64,000 nt of DNA from CAWEQO01 sp963811225 (GTDB taxonomy: Bacteria > Chloroflexota > Anaerolineae > Anaerolineales > Anaerolineaceae), in contig CAWEQO010000004.1 in NCBI GenBank assembly GCA_963811225.1, positions 248,001 through 312,000 on the forward strand. The letters are read 5' to 3'. A program made the position numbers and the translations under genes. Of the stretch, positions 17,941 to 26,981 are shown piece by piece. The first letter of the stretch is position 1. Every line of letters begins with the position of its first letter. The notes below the pieces were generated by a model. It searched no databases. It worked only from the letters and a program-made list of their open reading frames with translations, and was not told the origin of the DNA.

Positions 17941-19299
17941 TTATCCTTGACGCTGAAGCCGGGCGAGAAGTTCTTCCGGTAACATTTCCTTTGAAACGAC
18001 CTCCAGGCGAGCCTTTCCGGCAGCACCGGGCGGCAGCAGCCTGCCCACCCGAGTGTAGAAGGCGTTGCGCTGCAGCCGGGTAGGCAGGTAGGCGCAGGCC
18101 CACTCGCTTTGATAACCGAGGCCGAGGTGGCGCTGGAGGGCAGTGTGACCGTAGATGAAGTAAGCTCCATCCAGGAAGGCCTGGCGCACTGGCGCCAGCT
18201 CGGGGACGTCGAAGTCATCCACCAGCTTATTGCCGTAGGAATTCATCTCGGTGCCGATGTTGAGCGGCAGGTTCAGCTTCTGGGCAGTGGCGACGGCTTC
18301 GTACAGGTTGCGAATCTTCTTACGGCGCAGGTCCGGGTCGGCGACGTTCCAGTTGCGGTCAGGGACGATGTTCATAGCGGCTGCACCCTTTTCGATCATC
18401 ATCTCGAGCAGCCGATCGAGCTTCTGCTCGCCGCTGGTGGTGCCGTCCAACCAGGCGACGCAAGGCAGAGCCCCACAGGCGATGATCAGGCGGTGCACGT
18501 CTTCCAGGCGCGGGAAGGAGCCTGCGCCGGGCTGGACGTAGCCAACGCCGCCGCGCTTCATCAGTTTAGAGCGGACTTTGTTATAGAAAGCGGGTGTATC
18601 CTTACGCAGCTCGGCTGCAGCGGTCTTGTCCATGTGCAGCTTCTCGGCCCAGAAGGCGTCCGGATCAGCGGACAGGTCCTGGGCTGCCCGGTCGTAGGCG
18701 ACCAGCATGTGGCGCTCGGTGGCGCTGCCGGCGGGCGTCAGCGGCAGCACGTCCCGATCGTAATCCAGGAAGACCGGGTCGAGGTAGGCGTTGAGGCGCT
18801 CAATCATGCTGCGGTTGCGCTGCTCGGCCCGGGCGGACAGGTCTTGCAGCACGGGCTGCACCTCGCCTGGGGCCTGACTGCCGGTAAAGCCGATGCCCAT
18901 ATGGTAGGTAACGCCCGGTTCGCCGGGAGAGCTTAGCTCATCCGCAGCGAATTCAGGCACGTAGACGCGCGTTTCCAAACCGGCGCTGGCGCGCACGCCG
19001 ACCGTGTCGCAGGCATCGAGGAACTCATCGACAGCGTCCAGCACATCGAAATCGACGATACCGATCAGGCGGTAACCGCTGCGTTTGGCCAGCCAGGCCA
19101 GGCCGGTGGGGGAGTAACCGTAGGCGTTGAAGGAGAAGAAAGTGTGGCAGTGCATATTGGCGACCGGACGTTCGGCCGCCACCTCGATCTCACCGGCGCG
19201 GACGCCCGCCATCAAAGCCGCCAACGACTGCGCTCGCATGGCCGGGTCGAAGTCGTTGAGACTCGCTTCTAAACGTTTCACATCTTGCTTGCCGGTCAT
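17941..19299 (-). CDS. PHP-domain phosphoesterase-like protein
   Basis: A 452-residue protein with a polymerase-and-histidinol-phosphatase fold. The metal motif MHCHTFFSFNAYG near residue 50 gives the HxH pair. GIVDFDVLDAVDEF and ASAGLETRVY follow, with later acidic and His residues (GTEMNSYGNKL, YGHTALQRH). PHP enzymes hydrolyse phosphate monoesters with two or three metals. Its stop overlaps the upstream aldolase frame by four bases (the PHP start at 19299 lies inside the aldolase stop region), so the two are coupled. In this operon it could dephosphorylate a sugar or sugar-alcohol phosphate. The specific substrate is unknown. Confidence 0.75.
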   Translation of the reverse strand: MTGKQDVKRLEASLNDFDPAMRAQSLAALMAGVRAGEIEVAAERPVANMHCHTFFSFNAYGYSPTGLAWLAKRSGYRLIGIVDFDVLDAVDEFLDACDTVGVRASAGLETRVYVPEFAADELSSPGEPGVTYHMGIGFTGSQAPGEVQPVLQDLSARAEQRNRSMIERLNAYLDPVFLDYDRDVLPLTPAGSATERHMLVAYDRAAQDLSADPDAFWAEKLHMDKTAAAELRKDTPAFYNKVRSKLMKRGGVGYVQPGAGSFPRLEDVHRLIIACGALPCVAWLDGTTSGEQKLDRLLEMMIEKGAAAMNIVPDRNWNVADPDLRRKKIRNLYEAVATAQKLNLPLNIGTEMNSYGNKLVDDFDVPELAPVRQAFLDGAYFIYGHTALQRHLGLGYQSEWACAYLPTRLQRNAFYTRVGRLLPPGAAGKARLEVVSKEMLPEELLARLQRQG

Positions 19300-20066
19300 T
19301 TTTGAGAATCTCTTGCCAGGCGCTGGCGGCGGTAGACTTCGTCAATCCGAGTCTCAATCCGCTCGACTTGCTTATCGGTCAGGTAATTTGGACCGCCGAA
19401 GGCGAACGTGCCTTCCAGAACTCGAGCCCACTTGTCGGCCATCAACATGGCGTTGAGCGCCTCGCGGAGGTCTGCCCAAGGGTGACAATACCGTGATTGA
19501 CCATCAGGATGACGCGCTGGCGGGCGGCCTTTGTGGTCGAGGTAGCTGCGCAGTTCGTTTCGCACGGTGGTCGCCAGCACAAAGCCGGGATCGACGTAGG
19601 GCACTACCAGCGGCTCTGCGCCGCAAACGACGATCTGGTCGGGGAAGATGGCGTGCAGGAAGGGCTCGGCGCCCATCTGGCTGCACAGGATCTTTAGAAC
19701 GGCTACCGAGTGGGAGTGAGCCACCCATTTGGCTCCGGCCTCACGGATGCTGATCGCGTGCAGAAAGGTCTCGACCGAGGGCTTGGGATGGTTTGCATCC
19801 ACCCGGGCTGCCAGCAGCCCGGTCTGGATTTGCTCATCGCTCAGATTGTCGTTCGACAGCAGGTCCATGACCGCTTCGAGCGAGATACGGGAAAAGCTGC
19901 TCCGGTCCGCGGTTGCCATCTCTGTGCCGGAGCCCTTGACCCAAAACGTGCCGTCACCGATATCCGCGCTGGAATTGCCTTCTCCGAGCATCGCCAACTG
20001 ACGATCTTCCCGACCAAGCTCTTGCGACAGCTGGATCAATTCCTCTAAGATAATTTCTGGTTGCAT
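19296..20066 (-). CDS. class II aldolase/adducin-family protein, with compensated frameshift
   Basis: A 256-residue protein starting at ATG 20066 behind AAGGA. Fold landmarks are EGNSSADIGDGTFWVKGSGT, the zinc pair in VAHSHS (His117, His119), and the end EALNAMLMADKWARVLEGTF. The family should have a third zinc His in an NHG motif between these. In the frame as read, residues about 184-201 are unrelated (RHPDGQSRYCHPWADL). The next frame over the same bases encodes VILMVNHGIVTLGQTSA, exactly the expected motif. One extra base near 19511-19517 and one missing base near 19462-19467 explain this. Family members cleave sugar phosphates such as fuculose- or rhamnulose-1-phosphate. As sequenced the enzyme is probably inactive. 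Confidence 0.8.
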   Translation of the reverse strand: MQPEIILEELIQLSQELGREDRQLAMLGEGNSSADIGDGTFWVKGSGTEMATADRSSFSRISLEAVMDLLSNDNLSDEQIQTGLLAARVDANHPKPSVETFLHAISIREAGAKWVAHSHSVAVLKILCSQMGAEPFLHAIFPDQIVVCGAEPLVVPYVDPGFVLATTVRNELRSYLDHKGRPPARHPDGQSRYCHPWADLREALNAMLMADKWARVLEGTFAFGGPNYLTDKQVERIETRIDEVYRRQRLARDSQK

Positions 20067-20107
20067 GAAAGATCCTTCTGATTGTGGATTGATCGTGAAC
20101 ATTGGGC

Positions 20108-20199
20108 GACTGCTTGTGCAGTCACAGTTCGGGCTGCATTTCTGGCTTGTTAATGCTGTTTGAGAGCAGAAATGCGCCCACCAACTTGGATTTATTATA
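20108..20199 (-). promoter_or_regulatory. leader region of the sugar-alcohol operon
   Basis: A leftward -10 match TATAAT at 20199-20194 overlaps the stop of the aminotransferase gene. The only -35-like hexamer (TTGCTT at 20225-20220) is 20 bases away, which is long, so this promoter may need an activator. An inverted repeat GACTGC-TTGT-GCAGTC at 20108-20123 lies in the leader and could be a regulator site. Confidence 0.3.
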
Positions 20200-21373
20200 C
20201 AGGAGAAAGCCGGATCATTAAGCAAGCCTTCAAGCCCTGATATAACTGCTCCAGGTCTTCAGCTGTGTTGTAGCCCTGCACCGAGATGCGCACGAATTTA
20301 CGACCATTCCACTCGGTGAGCGGCGCTTCGACCCGAAACTCGTCGTACAGGCGGGCTTTCAGAGCAATGATGTCGGTCTCCGGCGGCAGTGGGGCGATGC
20401 CCATCTGATGGTAGAAATGCGAGTCCAGGGGGTAGGGCGGCTCCATGCAGAAGAGATCGCTGATGCGCCGGATGGCCGGGCAAAGCAGATCGTGGCATGC
20501 CTGCCGGACGGCATCCCAATGGTACTGCTCCTGGAACTGAATGGCGGCAGGCACGCTTAAATAGGCCGAGGGGTCCATCGTGCCGGTCCACTGGTAATAA
20601 TCCTGCAGTTTCGAGCCGTGCGAGGTCTGGGGGGTGGCGCTGTAGCCCCAGCTGACCACCAGCGGCTCGATCCGGGTGTGCAGGTCGGGGCGCACGTACA
20701 GAAAGGCTGCGCCTTTGGGGGCGAGCATCCACTTGTGCAAATTGCCGAAGTAAAAGTCGGCGCCGATCGCTTCCAAATCGAGGGGAATTTGGCCGGGGGC
20801 GTGGGCGCCATCGATTACGGTCAGGATGCCCGCCTGACGCGCCTTCTGGCAGATCTTCTCGATTGGAAAGGTCAGGGCGGTGGGCGAGGTGATGTGGCTG
20901 AGGTAGATGACCTTGGTTCGGGGCGTGACGCCGCGCCACAACTGATCGATCAGGGCATCATCATCCGGGCCGGTGGGTAGGTCGATGTGCTGGCGCACGA
21001 TTACCACGCCGGTTTTCAGGCCGGTGTAGTTCCAGGCGTTGTCGCAGGCGCCGTACTCGTGGTTGCTGGTCAGCACCTCATCAAAGGGCTGCAAGTTCAG
21101 CGAGCGCGCGACGGCGTTGACGCCGAAGGTGGCGTTGGGGATGAAGGCCAGGCTGCCGGGCAGGGTATGCAGGAAAGCCGCCAACTGCGAGCGCGCCTGG
21201 AGCTCCAGGTCGGGAAATTCACGGCCGAGGAACAAGACCGGCTGGCTTTCCAGGCGGCGCTGCCAGCGTTGATAGGTTTCAAAAACCGGGATCGGGCAGG
21301 CTCCAAACGAGCCGTGATTGAGGAAAACGACCGAGGGGTCCAGTAGAAACTGGGATTGGATCGATGTGGTCAT
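20195..21373 (-). CDS. class V aminotransferase, isopenicillin-N epimerase-like
   Basis: A 392-residue PLP enzyme of fold type I, class V. It starts with the family sequence FLNHGSFGACP. PLP contacts are FIPNATFGVNAVARSL and IDGAHAPGQIPLDL, with the Schiff-base Lys in GNLHKWMLAPKG. Related proteins include isopenicillin-N epimerase, cysteine desulfurase-like and hercynylcysteine lyase-type enzymes, so the reaction cannot be fixed by sequence alone. It has no signal peptide. The gene is divergent from the URO-D gene at 21563 and its end carries the -10 of the next operon. No penicillin pathway genes are nearby. Confidence 0.85.
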   Translation of the reverse strand: MTTSIQSQFLLDPSVVFLNHGSFGACPIPVFETYQRWQRRLESQPVLFLGREFPDLELQARSQLAAFLHTLPGSLAFIPNATFGVNAVARSLNLQPFDEVLTSNHEYGACDNAWNYTGLKTGVVIVRQHIDLPTGPDDDALIDQLWRGVTPRTKVIYLSHITSPTALTFPIEKICQKARQAGILTVIDGAHAPGQIPLDLEAIGADFYFGNLHKWMLAPKGAAFLYVRPDLHTRIEPLVVSWGYSATPQTSHGSKLQDYYQWTGTMDPSAYLSVPAAIQFQEQYHWDAVRQACHDLLCPAIRRISDLFCMEPPYPLDSHFYHQMGIAPLPPETDIIALKARLYDEFRVEAPLTEWNGRKFVRISVQGYNTAEDLEQLYQGLKACLMIRLSPV

Positions 21374-21562
21374 CGCGATTCCAAAAGCTCCTGGATTCTG
21401 ATGGGATTGGCCGCTGCGGGGGTGTTTGCGCCGGCAGCGACGCTGGAGAAGTGGACAGCAGGCAGTATATCACCAGTGGAACTTCTTGCGAAGCATCGGG
21501 GCGTCATGTAAAATAAGAGGGCCTATCAAGGCGCATTCCAGGCAGGCAATGAGGAGAGACGG

Positions 21563-22666
21563 ATGGCGGCTTTCGTGACGAAGCGAGAACGAGTTCTTCG
21601 AACGGCGCGGTTTTTAGAGGTCGATCACCCCCCAACGTTCGACATCATCACGAACGAGGCGTTTATCGAGCAGGGGGCCGGGGAGCCGCTGACGATCGAA
21701 AACGGCGATCGCATCAAGGGGTTGATCACAGGTCGCCACCTCGATCTGACCAGCCTGCCCGAAGGGCCAAAGCGCCCGGCGCTGGTGCGCTGGCCGAACG
21801 GGTTGGTGGTACAGCAAGAGCCCTGGACCCGCTGGGTGGAATTCCGCCCATTTTCCGATACCCCCTCCACTGTTGAATGGATCAAGAAAGAGATCGAGCG
21901 CACTCTTCAACAGAGCAGCGATCAAGCGCTGGCCGAGCAGGTGCATACGGAAGTGAGGCGTTTCCTGGGCTATTTTGCGGAAGGCGATCCCAACCAACAG
22001 CGTGATCCAACCGTGCTGGCGATCGACAGCGAGGTGGGTTTGAAAGAGATGATTTGGATGGTGGGGCAGGAGAAGTTCATGCGCCTGATGGACCAGCACG
22101 AGGCGCTGCTGGAGGAATGGCTGGAGGCGCGCAATCAGGCCGAGCTGGCCCGGGCCGCGGTGATCGCTAACCCGCGCCTGGCCCCGGTCGTGATGATCTC
22201 CGACGATATCGCGGCTGATTTGGGCGTGCGCTTCTCACCCGAGTGGCTGCGGCGGTTGTGGCTGCCGCGCATGAAGCGCCTGGCGGAAGCCTGGAAGCAG
22301 CGCGAAACGATCACCCTGTTCCGATCCAACGGCAGCATCGCCCCGTATATGGCAGACCTGGCTTCGTCCGGCATCGATGGGCTGCACATCTCGGACATCA
22401 AAGAGGGCATGACCGTGCGGGAGGTGCGTCAGAGATACCCGAAGTTGTTCCTGACGGGCGGGATCGATTCGCGAGTGCTGTTGAGCTATGGTCTGCCGGA
22501 TGAAGTGCGTGAGGCCTGCATGGATGCAGTGCGGGCGACCAACGGAATTGGGTATTTCATCGGCTCAACATTGGGGCTGAACTGGGAGGCGCGGCCAGAG
22601 AATGCGGCGGCGATGCTGGAGACGGCCAAGCCGTCTGCGCGGCAGGCCCCGAAGAGACGGTTTTAA
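21563..22666 (+). CDS. URO-D superfamily protein
   Basis: A 367-residue member of the uroporphyrinogen-decarboxylase superfamily, with ATG at 21563 behind GAGGAGAG. Recognisable parts are TKRERVLRTARFLEVDHPPT at the start, MISDDIAADLGVRFSPEWL in the barrel, SGIDGLHISDIKEGMTVREV, and FLTGGIDSRVLLSYG near the end. The pattern of a SDDIA segment and a GGID segment is typical of the corrinoid methyltransferase-like branch rather than HemE. It shares little direct sequence with the URO-D protein at 4893. Single gene, flanked by divergent and convergent neighbours. The substrate is unknown. Confidence 0.72.
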   Translation: MAAFVTKRERVLRTARFLEVDHPPTFDIITNEAFIEQGAGEPLTIENGDRIKGLITGRHLDLTSLPEGPKRPALVRWPNGLVVQQEPWTRWVEFRPFSDTPSTVEWIKKEIERTLQQSSDQALAEQVHTEVRRFLGYFAEGDPNQQRDPTVLAIDSEVGLKEMIWMVGQEKFMRLMDQHEALLEEWLEARNQAELARAAVIANPRLAPVVMISDDIAADLGVRFSPEWLRRLWLPRMKRLAEAWKQRETITLFRSNGSIAPYMADLASSGIDGLHISDIKEGMTVREVRQRYPKLFLTGGIDSRVLLSYGLPDEVREACMDAVRATNGIGYFIGSTLGLNWEARPENAAAMLETAKPSARQAPKRRF

Positions 22667-22674
22667 CCAGAGGT

Positions 22675-22720
22675 TAAAAAACAGAGAGTAGTTGGATGGG
22701 CAACTACTCTCTGTTCTTTA
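22675..22720. terminator. bidirectional terminator between URO-D gene and rhaB
   Basis: Two 20-base arms (22675-22694 and 22701-22720) pair with one mismatch around GATGGG. A-rich and T-rich ends flank the stem in both directions, as expected between convergent genes. Confidence 0.8.
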
Positions 22721-22731
22721 ATCTCCACTTG

Positions 22732-24210
22732 TTATGCTAGCAGGTCGGTAAATCGGCGGTAGCCTTCGTCCCAGGTGGGGGTGGAGGTGGGCTGGAAGGC
22801 TTCGACTTCGAAGGAGCGGCGCACGACCTCACGCAGCGCATCCAGAGAGGGGATGTCGCCCAAGGCCAGAGCCTGGATCAACAGGTTGCCGATCGCGGTG
22901 GCTTCGACCGGCCCGGTGATGACTTTGCGCCCGGTGGCATCGGCAGCCAGCTGTGAGAGCAAGCGGTTCTGGGTGCCGCCGCCAACGATGTGGATCACCT
23001 CCAGGCGCTTGTCGAGGATGGTCTCCAGGCGTTCCAGCACCCAGCGATAGCGCAGCGCGACGCTTTCCAGGGCGCAGCGGACGATCTCGCCCTTGCTCTC
23101 CGGTACGAGCTGGCCGGTGCGCCGGCAGTAGGCCTGAATGCGGGCGGGCATATCGCCGGGCTTGAGGAAGTCGCGATCGTCGGGGTCGACCAGGGCGCGC
23201 AAGGAAGGGGCTGCAGCGGCCATACCGGTCAGCTCGGCGTAGGACAGCTCATCGCCTTGCTGTCGCCAGGTACGACGGCACTCCTGCACCAGCCACAATC
23301 CCATAATGTTTCGCGATAGGCGGTAGGTGTTGTTAACCCCACCCTCGTTGGTCAGGTTGAAGTCGAGGGTCTGCTCGTTGATGACCGGGTGGTCGACGGT
23401 CACGCCCATGATCGACCAGGTGCCCGAGCTGATCCAGGCGTGGTCCTCGTTTTCAGCCGGGACGGCAGCGACCGCCGAGCCGGTATCGTGACAGGCCGGG
23501 GCGATGACCTGTGCCGCCGGGATGCACAGTTCCTCCGCCAGTTTAGCGCTGAGGTGGCCGAGCACTGTGCCAGGCTGGACGACCTCGGGGAAGATCTCGG
23601 TGGGGATGCTCAAGCGCTGCAGCAGGGGCGCCGCCCAAACGCCGCGGCGGGGATCGTAGCATTGGGTGGTGGTGGCGATGCTGAACTCACACACCTTGCG
23701 CCCGGTGAGCCAATAGTTGAACAGATCGGGCATGGTCAGGAAGGTCTCGGCGATCTTGAGCGCGGGGGCGTTGTTCCAGACCAGGGAGTACAGCTGGTAA
23801 AGCGTGTTCAGCTGCATGAACTGGATGCCAGTCTGGGAGAAGACCTCCTCATTGGGCACGATCTTGAAGACTTCCTCCATCATGTCGTCGGTGCGGCTGT
23901 CGCGGTAGTGCATGGGGTTGGAGATCAGCGTGCCGCTGTGGTCGAGCAGGCCAAAGTCGACGCCCCAGGTATCGATGCCGATGCCGTCCAGGCGGCCCTC
24001 GGCGGCCTGACAGCCGAGCGCGATGCCCTGCTTGATCTCATGGATCAGGCGTAGAGCGTCCCAGTGCAGGCCGTTGGGAAGCTGCACGGGTGTGTTGGGG
24101 AAGCGGTGGATTTCCGACAGCTTCAGCAGCCCATCTTCGAGCGTGCCGAGAATGACGCGGCCGCTCTCGGCTCCCAGATCGACGGCAAGGTAGTTGCGTG
24201 CAGGCATCAT
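22732..24210 (-). CDS. rhaB: rhamnulokinase (FGGY family)
   Basis: A 492-residue sugar kinase. It opens with YLAVDLGAESGRVILG (phosphate loop), then IDTWGVDFGLLD, HYRDSRTDDM, FLTMPDLFNYWLTG, SSGTWSIMG, and the C-terminal adenine site IHIVGGGTQNRLLSQLAAD. The AESGR and HYRDxRT forms are typical of RhaB, which phosphorylates L-rhamnulose at C1. The start has an AAGGA site 7 bases upstream. It follows a 184-residue unknown gene by 24 bases, forming an operon. No rhamnose isomerase is in the window; FucI at 3 kb acts mainly on L-fucose, so it is not a clear replacement. Confidence 0.93.
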   Translation of the reverse strand: MMPARNYLAVDLGAESGRVILGTLEDGLLKLSEIHRFPNTPVQLPNGLHWDALRLIHEIKQGIALGCQAAEGRLDGIGIDTWGVDFGLLDHSGTLISNPMHYRDSRTDDMMEEVFKIVPNEEVFSQTGIQFMQLNTLYQLYSLVWNNAPALKIAETFLTMPDLFNYWLTGRKVCEFSIATTTQCYDPRRGVWAAPLLQRLSIPTEIFPEVVQPGTVLGHLSAKLAEELCIPAAQVIAPACHDTGSAVAAVPAENEDHAWISSGTWSIMGVTVDHPVINEQTLDFNLTNEGGVNNTYRLSRNIMGLWLVQECRRTWRQQGDELSYAELTGMAAAAPSLRALVDPDDRDFLKPGDMPARIQAYCRRTGQLVPESKGEIVRCALESVALRYRWVLERLETILDKRLEVIHIVGGGTQNRLLSQLAADATGRKVITGPVEATAIGNLLIQALALGDIPSLDALREVVRRSFEVEAFQPTSTPTWDEGYRRFTDLLA

Positions 24211-24234
24211 GCGTGTTCCTTCGTGATTGCGCTT

Positions 24235-24789
24235 TTAGATTTGGATTCCAGGAATTTCCGTATGAAAGATATTGTCTAACGGACCGAGGCGGAAGGCCTG
24301 GACCAGCCCAGACTTGAGGGCGTCGACGTTCAAGCTGGTGGAGATGGTGTAGTCGGCTTCACTGCAGGTGATGACGAAGCGCAGCGGGCGCACTTGCAGA
24401 TCGGTGCGCAGCTCAACGCCATACCAGCCGATGTAGCGCAGCTGGGAGAACAACGCTTCCCAGTAGAGCGAGGGAGTCTGGCTTTCGGCCCGCCAGATGA
24501 TTTTGCCTGCGATGCTCCAGTGGGCACGCTGATCGGGGCTGTCGCCCCAGGTGGAGACGGCGAGCTGTTCCAGCAGCGGCTTGACCAGCGGGTCCCAGGT
24601 TTTGGCCAACTCGAACATCTTCTCCTGGTAAGGCCCGAGGCGTGATTCCAGCGCCTGGATTGCCAGGGCGCGCTCGATGCGCGCTTCCATCGTGTCGGGC
24701 AGGGCCGCGGCGCTGCGGTCCATGCGCTCCCGCTCGATTTGGGCTTCGTGCTGCTGCCGGGCTCGTTCCAGTTCGGGCCAATCGTCCAT
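24235..24789 (-). CDS. conserved-looking hypothetical protein
   Basis: A 184-residue soluble protein that I do not recognise. The first 50 residues are charged and helical (ELERARQQHEAQIERERMDR), probably a coiled coil. The rest looks like a small alpha/beta domain with Trp/Tyr-rich segments (SLYWEALFSQLRYIGWYGV). No signal peptide, membrane helix or metal motif is visible. ATG at 24789 has AAAAGGA upstream. It precedes rhaB by 24 bases on the same strand, so co-transcription is likely, but that does not show a role in rhamnose use. Confidence 0.65.
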   Translation of the reverse strand: MDDWPELERARQQHEAQIERERMDRSAAALPDTMEARIERALAIQALESRLGPYQEKMFELAKTWDPLVKPLLEQLAVSTWGDSPDQRAHWSIAGKIIWRAESQTPSLYWEALFSQLRYIGWYGVELRTDLQVRPLRFVITCSEADYTISTSLNVDALKSGLVQAFRLGPLDNIFHTEIPGIQI

Positions 24790-24819
24790 GATTGATGTGT
24801 CCTTTTGAAAAGACCGTAG

Positions 24820-24849
24820 CCCCTAACACCCACTCTGCGATGTTAGGGG
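24820..24849 (-). terminator. terminator after the S9 peptidase gene
   Basis: CCCCTAACA (24820-24828) pairs perfectly with TGTTAGGGG (24841-24849) around a 12-base loop, 11 bases downstream of the peptidase stop. Confidence 0.6.
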
Positions 24850-24859
24850 TCGATCGACG

Positions 24860-26873
24860 TTATTTCAGGTATTTGTCGAACCAGCGCCGGATGTGATCCA
24901 GGCGCACGATGCGGCGGTCGGTGCGACCGGAGCGAGAGAGGCCGTGGAACTCGTCGGGGAAGCGCACCATTTCGGAATCGACACCCAGGCGCTTGAGGGC
25001 CACGAAGACTTGCTCCCCCTGCTCGATGGGGCAGCGGTGGTCGTTCTCTGAGTGGATCACCAGAGTGGGGGTCTTGGCGCTGCCGATGTACTTGATCGGC
25101 GAGTGATCCCAGAACTTCTGCAAGTCCTCGAAGGGCGGCTTGTCGTTCAGTTCTTGCTGGAACTGCCAGTTGAAATCACTGGAGCCCCACATGCTGACGA
25201 AGTTGCTTACGACGCGCTGCGCCACCGCCGCCTCGAATCGTTGGGTGTGCCCGATGATCCACACGGTCATGTACCCACCGTAGCTGCCGCCGGTCACGCC
25301 CATGCGGCCCTTGTCGATATAGGGCTTGGATTCGACGAAATCGGTCCAGGCCATGAGGTCATCGTAGTCGGCGCCGCCCCAGCTGGTGTAGATGGCCTTG
25401 GTGTGTTCCTCGCCGTAGCCGCGACCACCGCGCGGATTGCAGAAGTGGACCACGTAACCGTTGGCAGCCAGGTAGTAGAACTCGTGCATGAAGAAATTGC
25501 CGTACTGGGTCTGTGGCCCACCATGGATCTCCAGAATCGAGGGGTACTGCTGGTTGGGATCGAAGCTGGGTGGTTTGAGGATCCAACCCTGGATCTGATT
25601 GCCATCCGGGCCGGGGATCCAGGCTTCTTCGATCTGGCCCAGGTCGATATGATCGAGCAAGTCGCGGTTGAGGCGGGTCAGCTCTTTCTCTACCCCGGTG
25701 CGTGTATCGCAGACGCGGATCTGGCCCGGGTCGGTCATGGTGCCGTACTGGTAGGCCAGTTTGGTCTGTGAATCGTCGAAGCTGAAGCTGGCGACCACGC
25801 CGCCGCCATTGAGCACGGTTTCCAGGCTGCCTCCGTTGGTCGAGATGCGGTAGAGCAGGGTGCTGCCGTGCTGGATGGCCTGGAAATAGAGGCTGCGGCT
25901 GTCGTTCGCCCAGGTGGGCTTCATTGTTTCGGGCTGGCCCATGTCATTGATGGTCCAGGCGGTCGTGTGCAGGTCGTAGACCCCGGTCAGGTTGCGAGGC
26001 GCAGTCGAGCCATCGACTGGCGTGACCCACAGGCCCATATTCTTGTAGGTCTCACGGTTGGTTTCGCTTGCATAGTAGGCGATCCACTGCCCATCAGGAG
26101 AGAAGCTGGGAAGCTCTTTTTCACCGGGTGGGGTGGGGATTTGGCGGATTTGGCCCCCGGCAGACGGGATCACGTACAGGCCAACATTATACAGGTCGAA
26201 GTCGGGGTTGTCGCTGCGGTTGGAGATGAAAGCGATGTGTTTGCTGTCGGGCGACCAGGTGGGGTTGTTCTCATCGAAGATGGGGTCGTCGGTCAACTGC
26301 TTCGCTTTGCCGGTCTCCACCTCCACCGTCCAGATATGCCAGCGCTCTTTGGGCAGGTAGCCTTCGCCGTCTAACTTGAAGAACACCCGGTCGTAATGGC
26401 GGGCTACCACACCCAGGTTCTTCTTCTGCTCGTCTTTCTGACGCTCCAGCACATCGGCGTCGGTTTTGCGCGCCCGGCACAGCAGACGCGTGCCATCCGG
26501 AGACCAGTTGATTTCGGAGATGCTGCCCTGGATGTCGGTCAGTGGGCGAGCCTCGCCGCCCGCGCGCCGGAATGAGATAGACCTGGGCCGGCTTATCGGG
26601 GTCCTGGCGGTTGGACAAGAAGGCAATCGTGCTGCCGTCCAGCGACCATTCGGGGGAAGTGTCGTTCTGATCGCCGTAGGTGAACGGATAGGGCTCACCG
26701 CCATCGACGGGGGCCATCCACAAGTTGCTGTACTTCTTCTCTGTCTTCGAGTCGACCCGTTGAACCGCGAACACAACCGCATCGCCGTTGGGCGAAATGC
26801 GGGCGTTCGAGGGCAGCTGGAATTGATACAGGTCTTCAGCAGTGATCGTGCGTATCTTACTGGGTGACATCAT
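24860..26873 (-). pseudogene. S9-family prolyl oligopeptidase-type peptidase, frameshifted
   Basis: The gene encodes about 670 residues split over two frames. The first frame runs from ATG 26873 (MMSPSKIRTITAEDLYQFQL) with propeller repeats such as ISPNGDAVVFA and SLDGSTIAFLSNRQDP, up to VYLIPARG. The protein then continues in the neighbouring frame as GGEARPLTDIQGSISEINWS. One extra C in a GC-rich run near 26555-26566 explains the break. The catalytic alpha/beta-hydrolase domain is complete: Ser in GGSYGGYM, Asp in HSENDHRCP and His in DEFHGLSRSG. These enzymes cleave short peptides, often after Pro or acidic/acyl residues. No signal peptide. It is either a recent null allele or a sequencing error. 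Confidence 0.85.
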
Positions 26874-26927
26874 GGAAAATCTCCTGAATGGTATTGGGTG
26901 ACGGTTTGGCGGAAGAAAACGCGGCTG

Positions 26928-26959
26928 CAGTGGTGTTCCCTTCCGTCAAAACACCACTG
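26928..26959 (-). terminator. terminator after the PH-domain protein gene
   Basis: CAGTGGTGTT (26928-26937) pairs perfectly with AACACCACTG (26950-26959). It lies 22 bases downstream of the stop at 26982 on the minus strand. Confidence 0.55.
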
Positions 26960-26981
26960 TCAATGCCGGAGATCGAAATGA

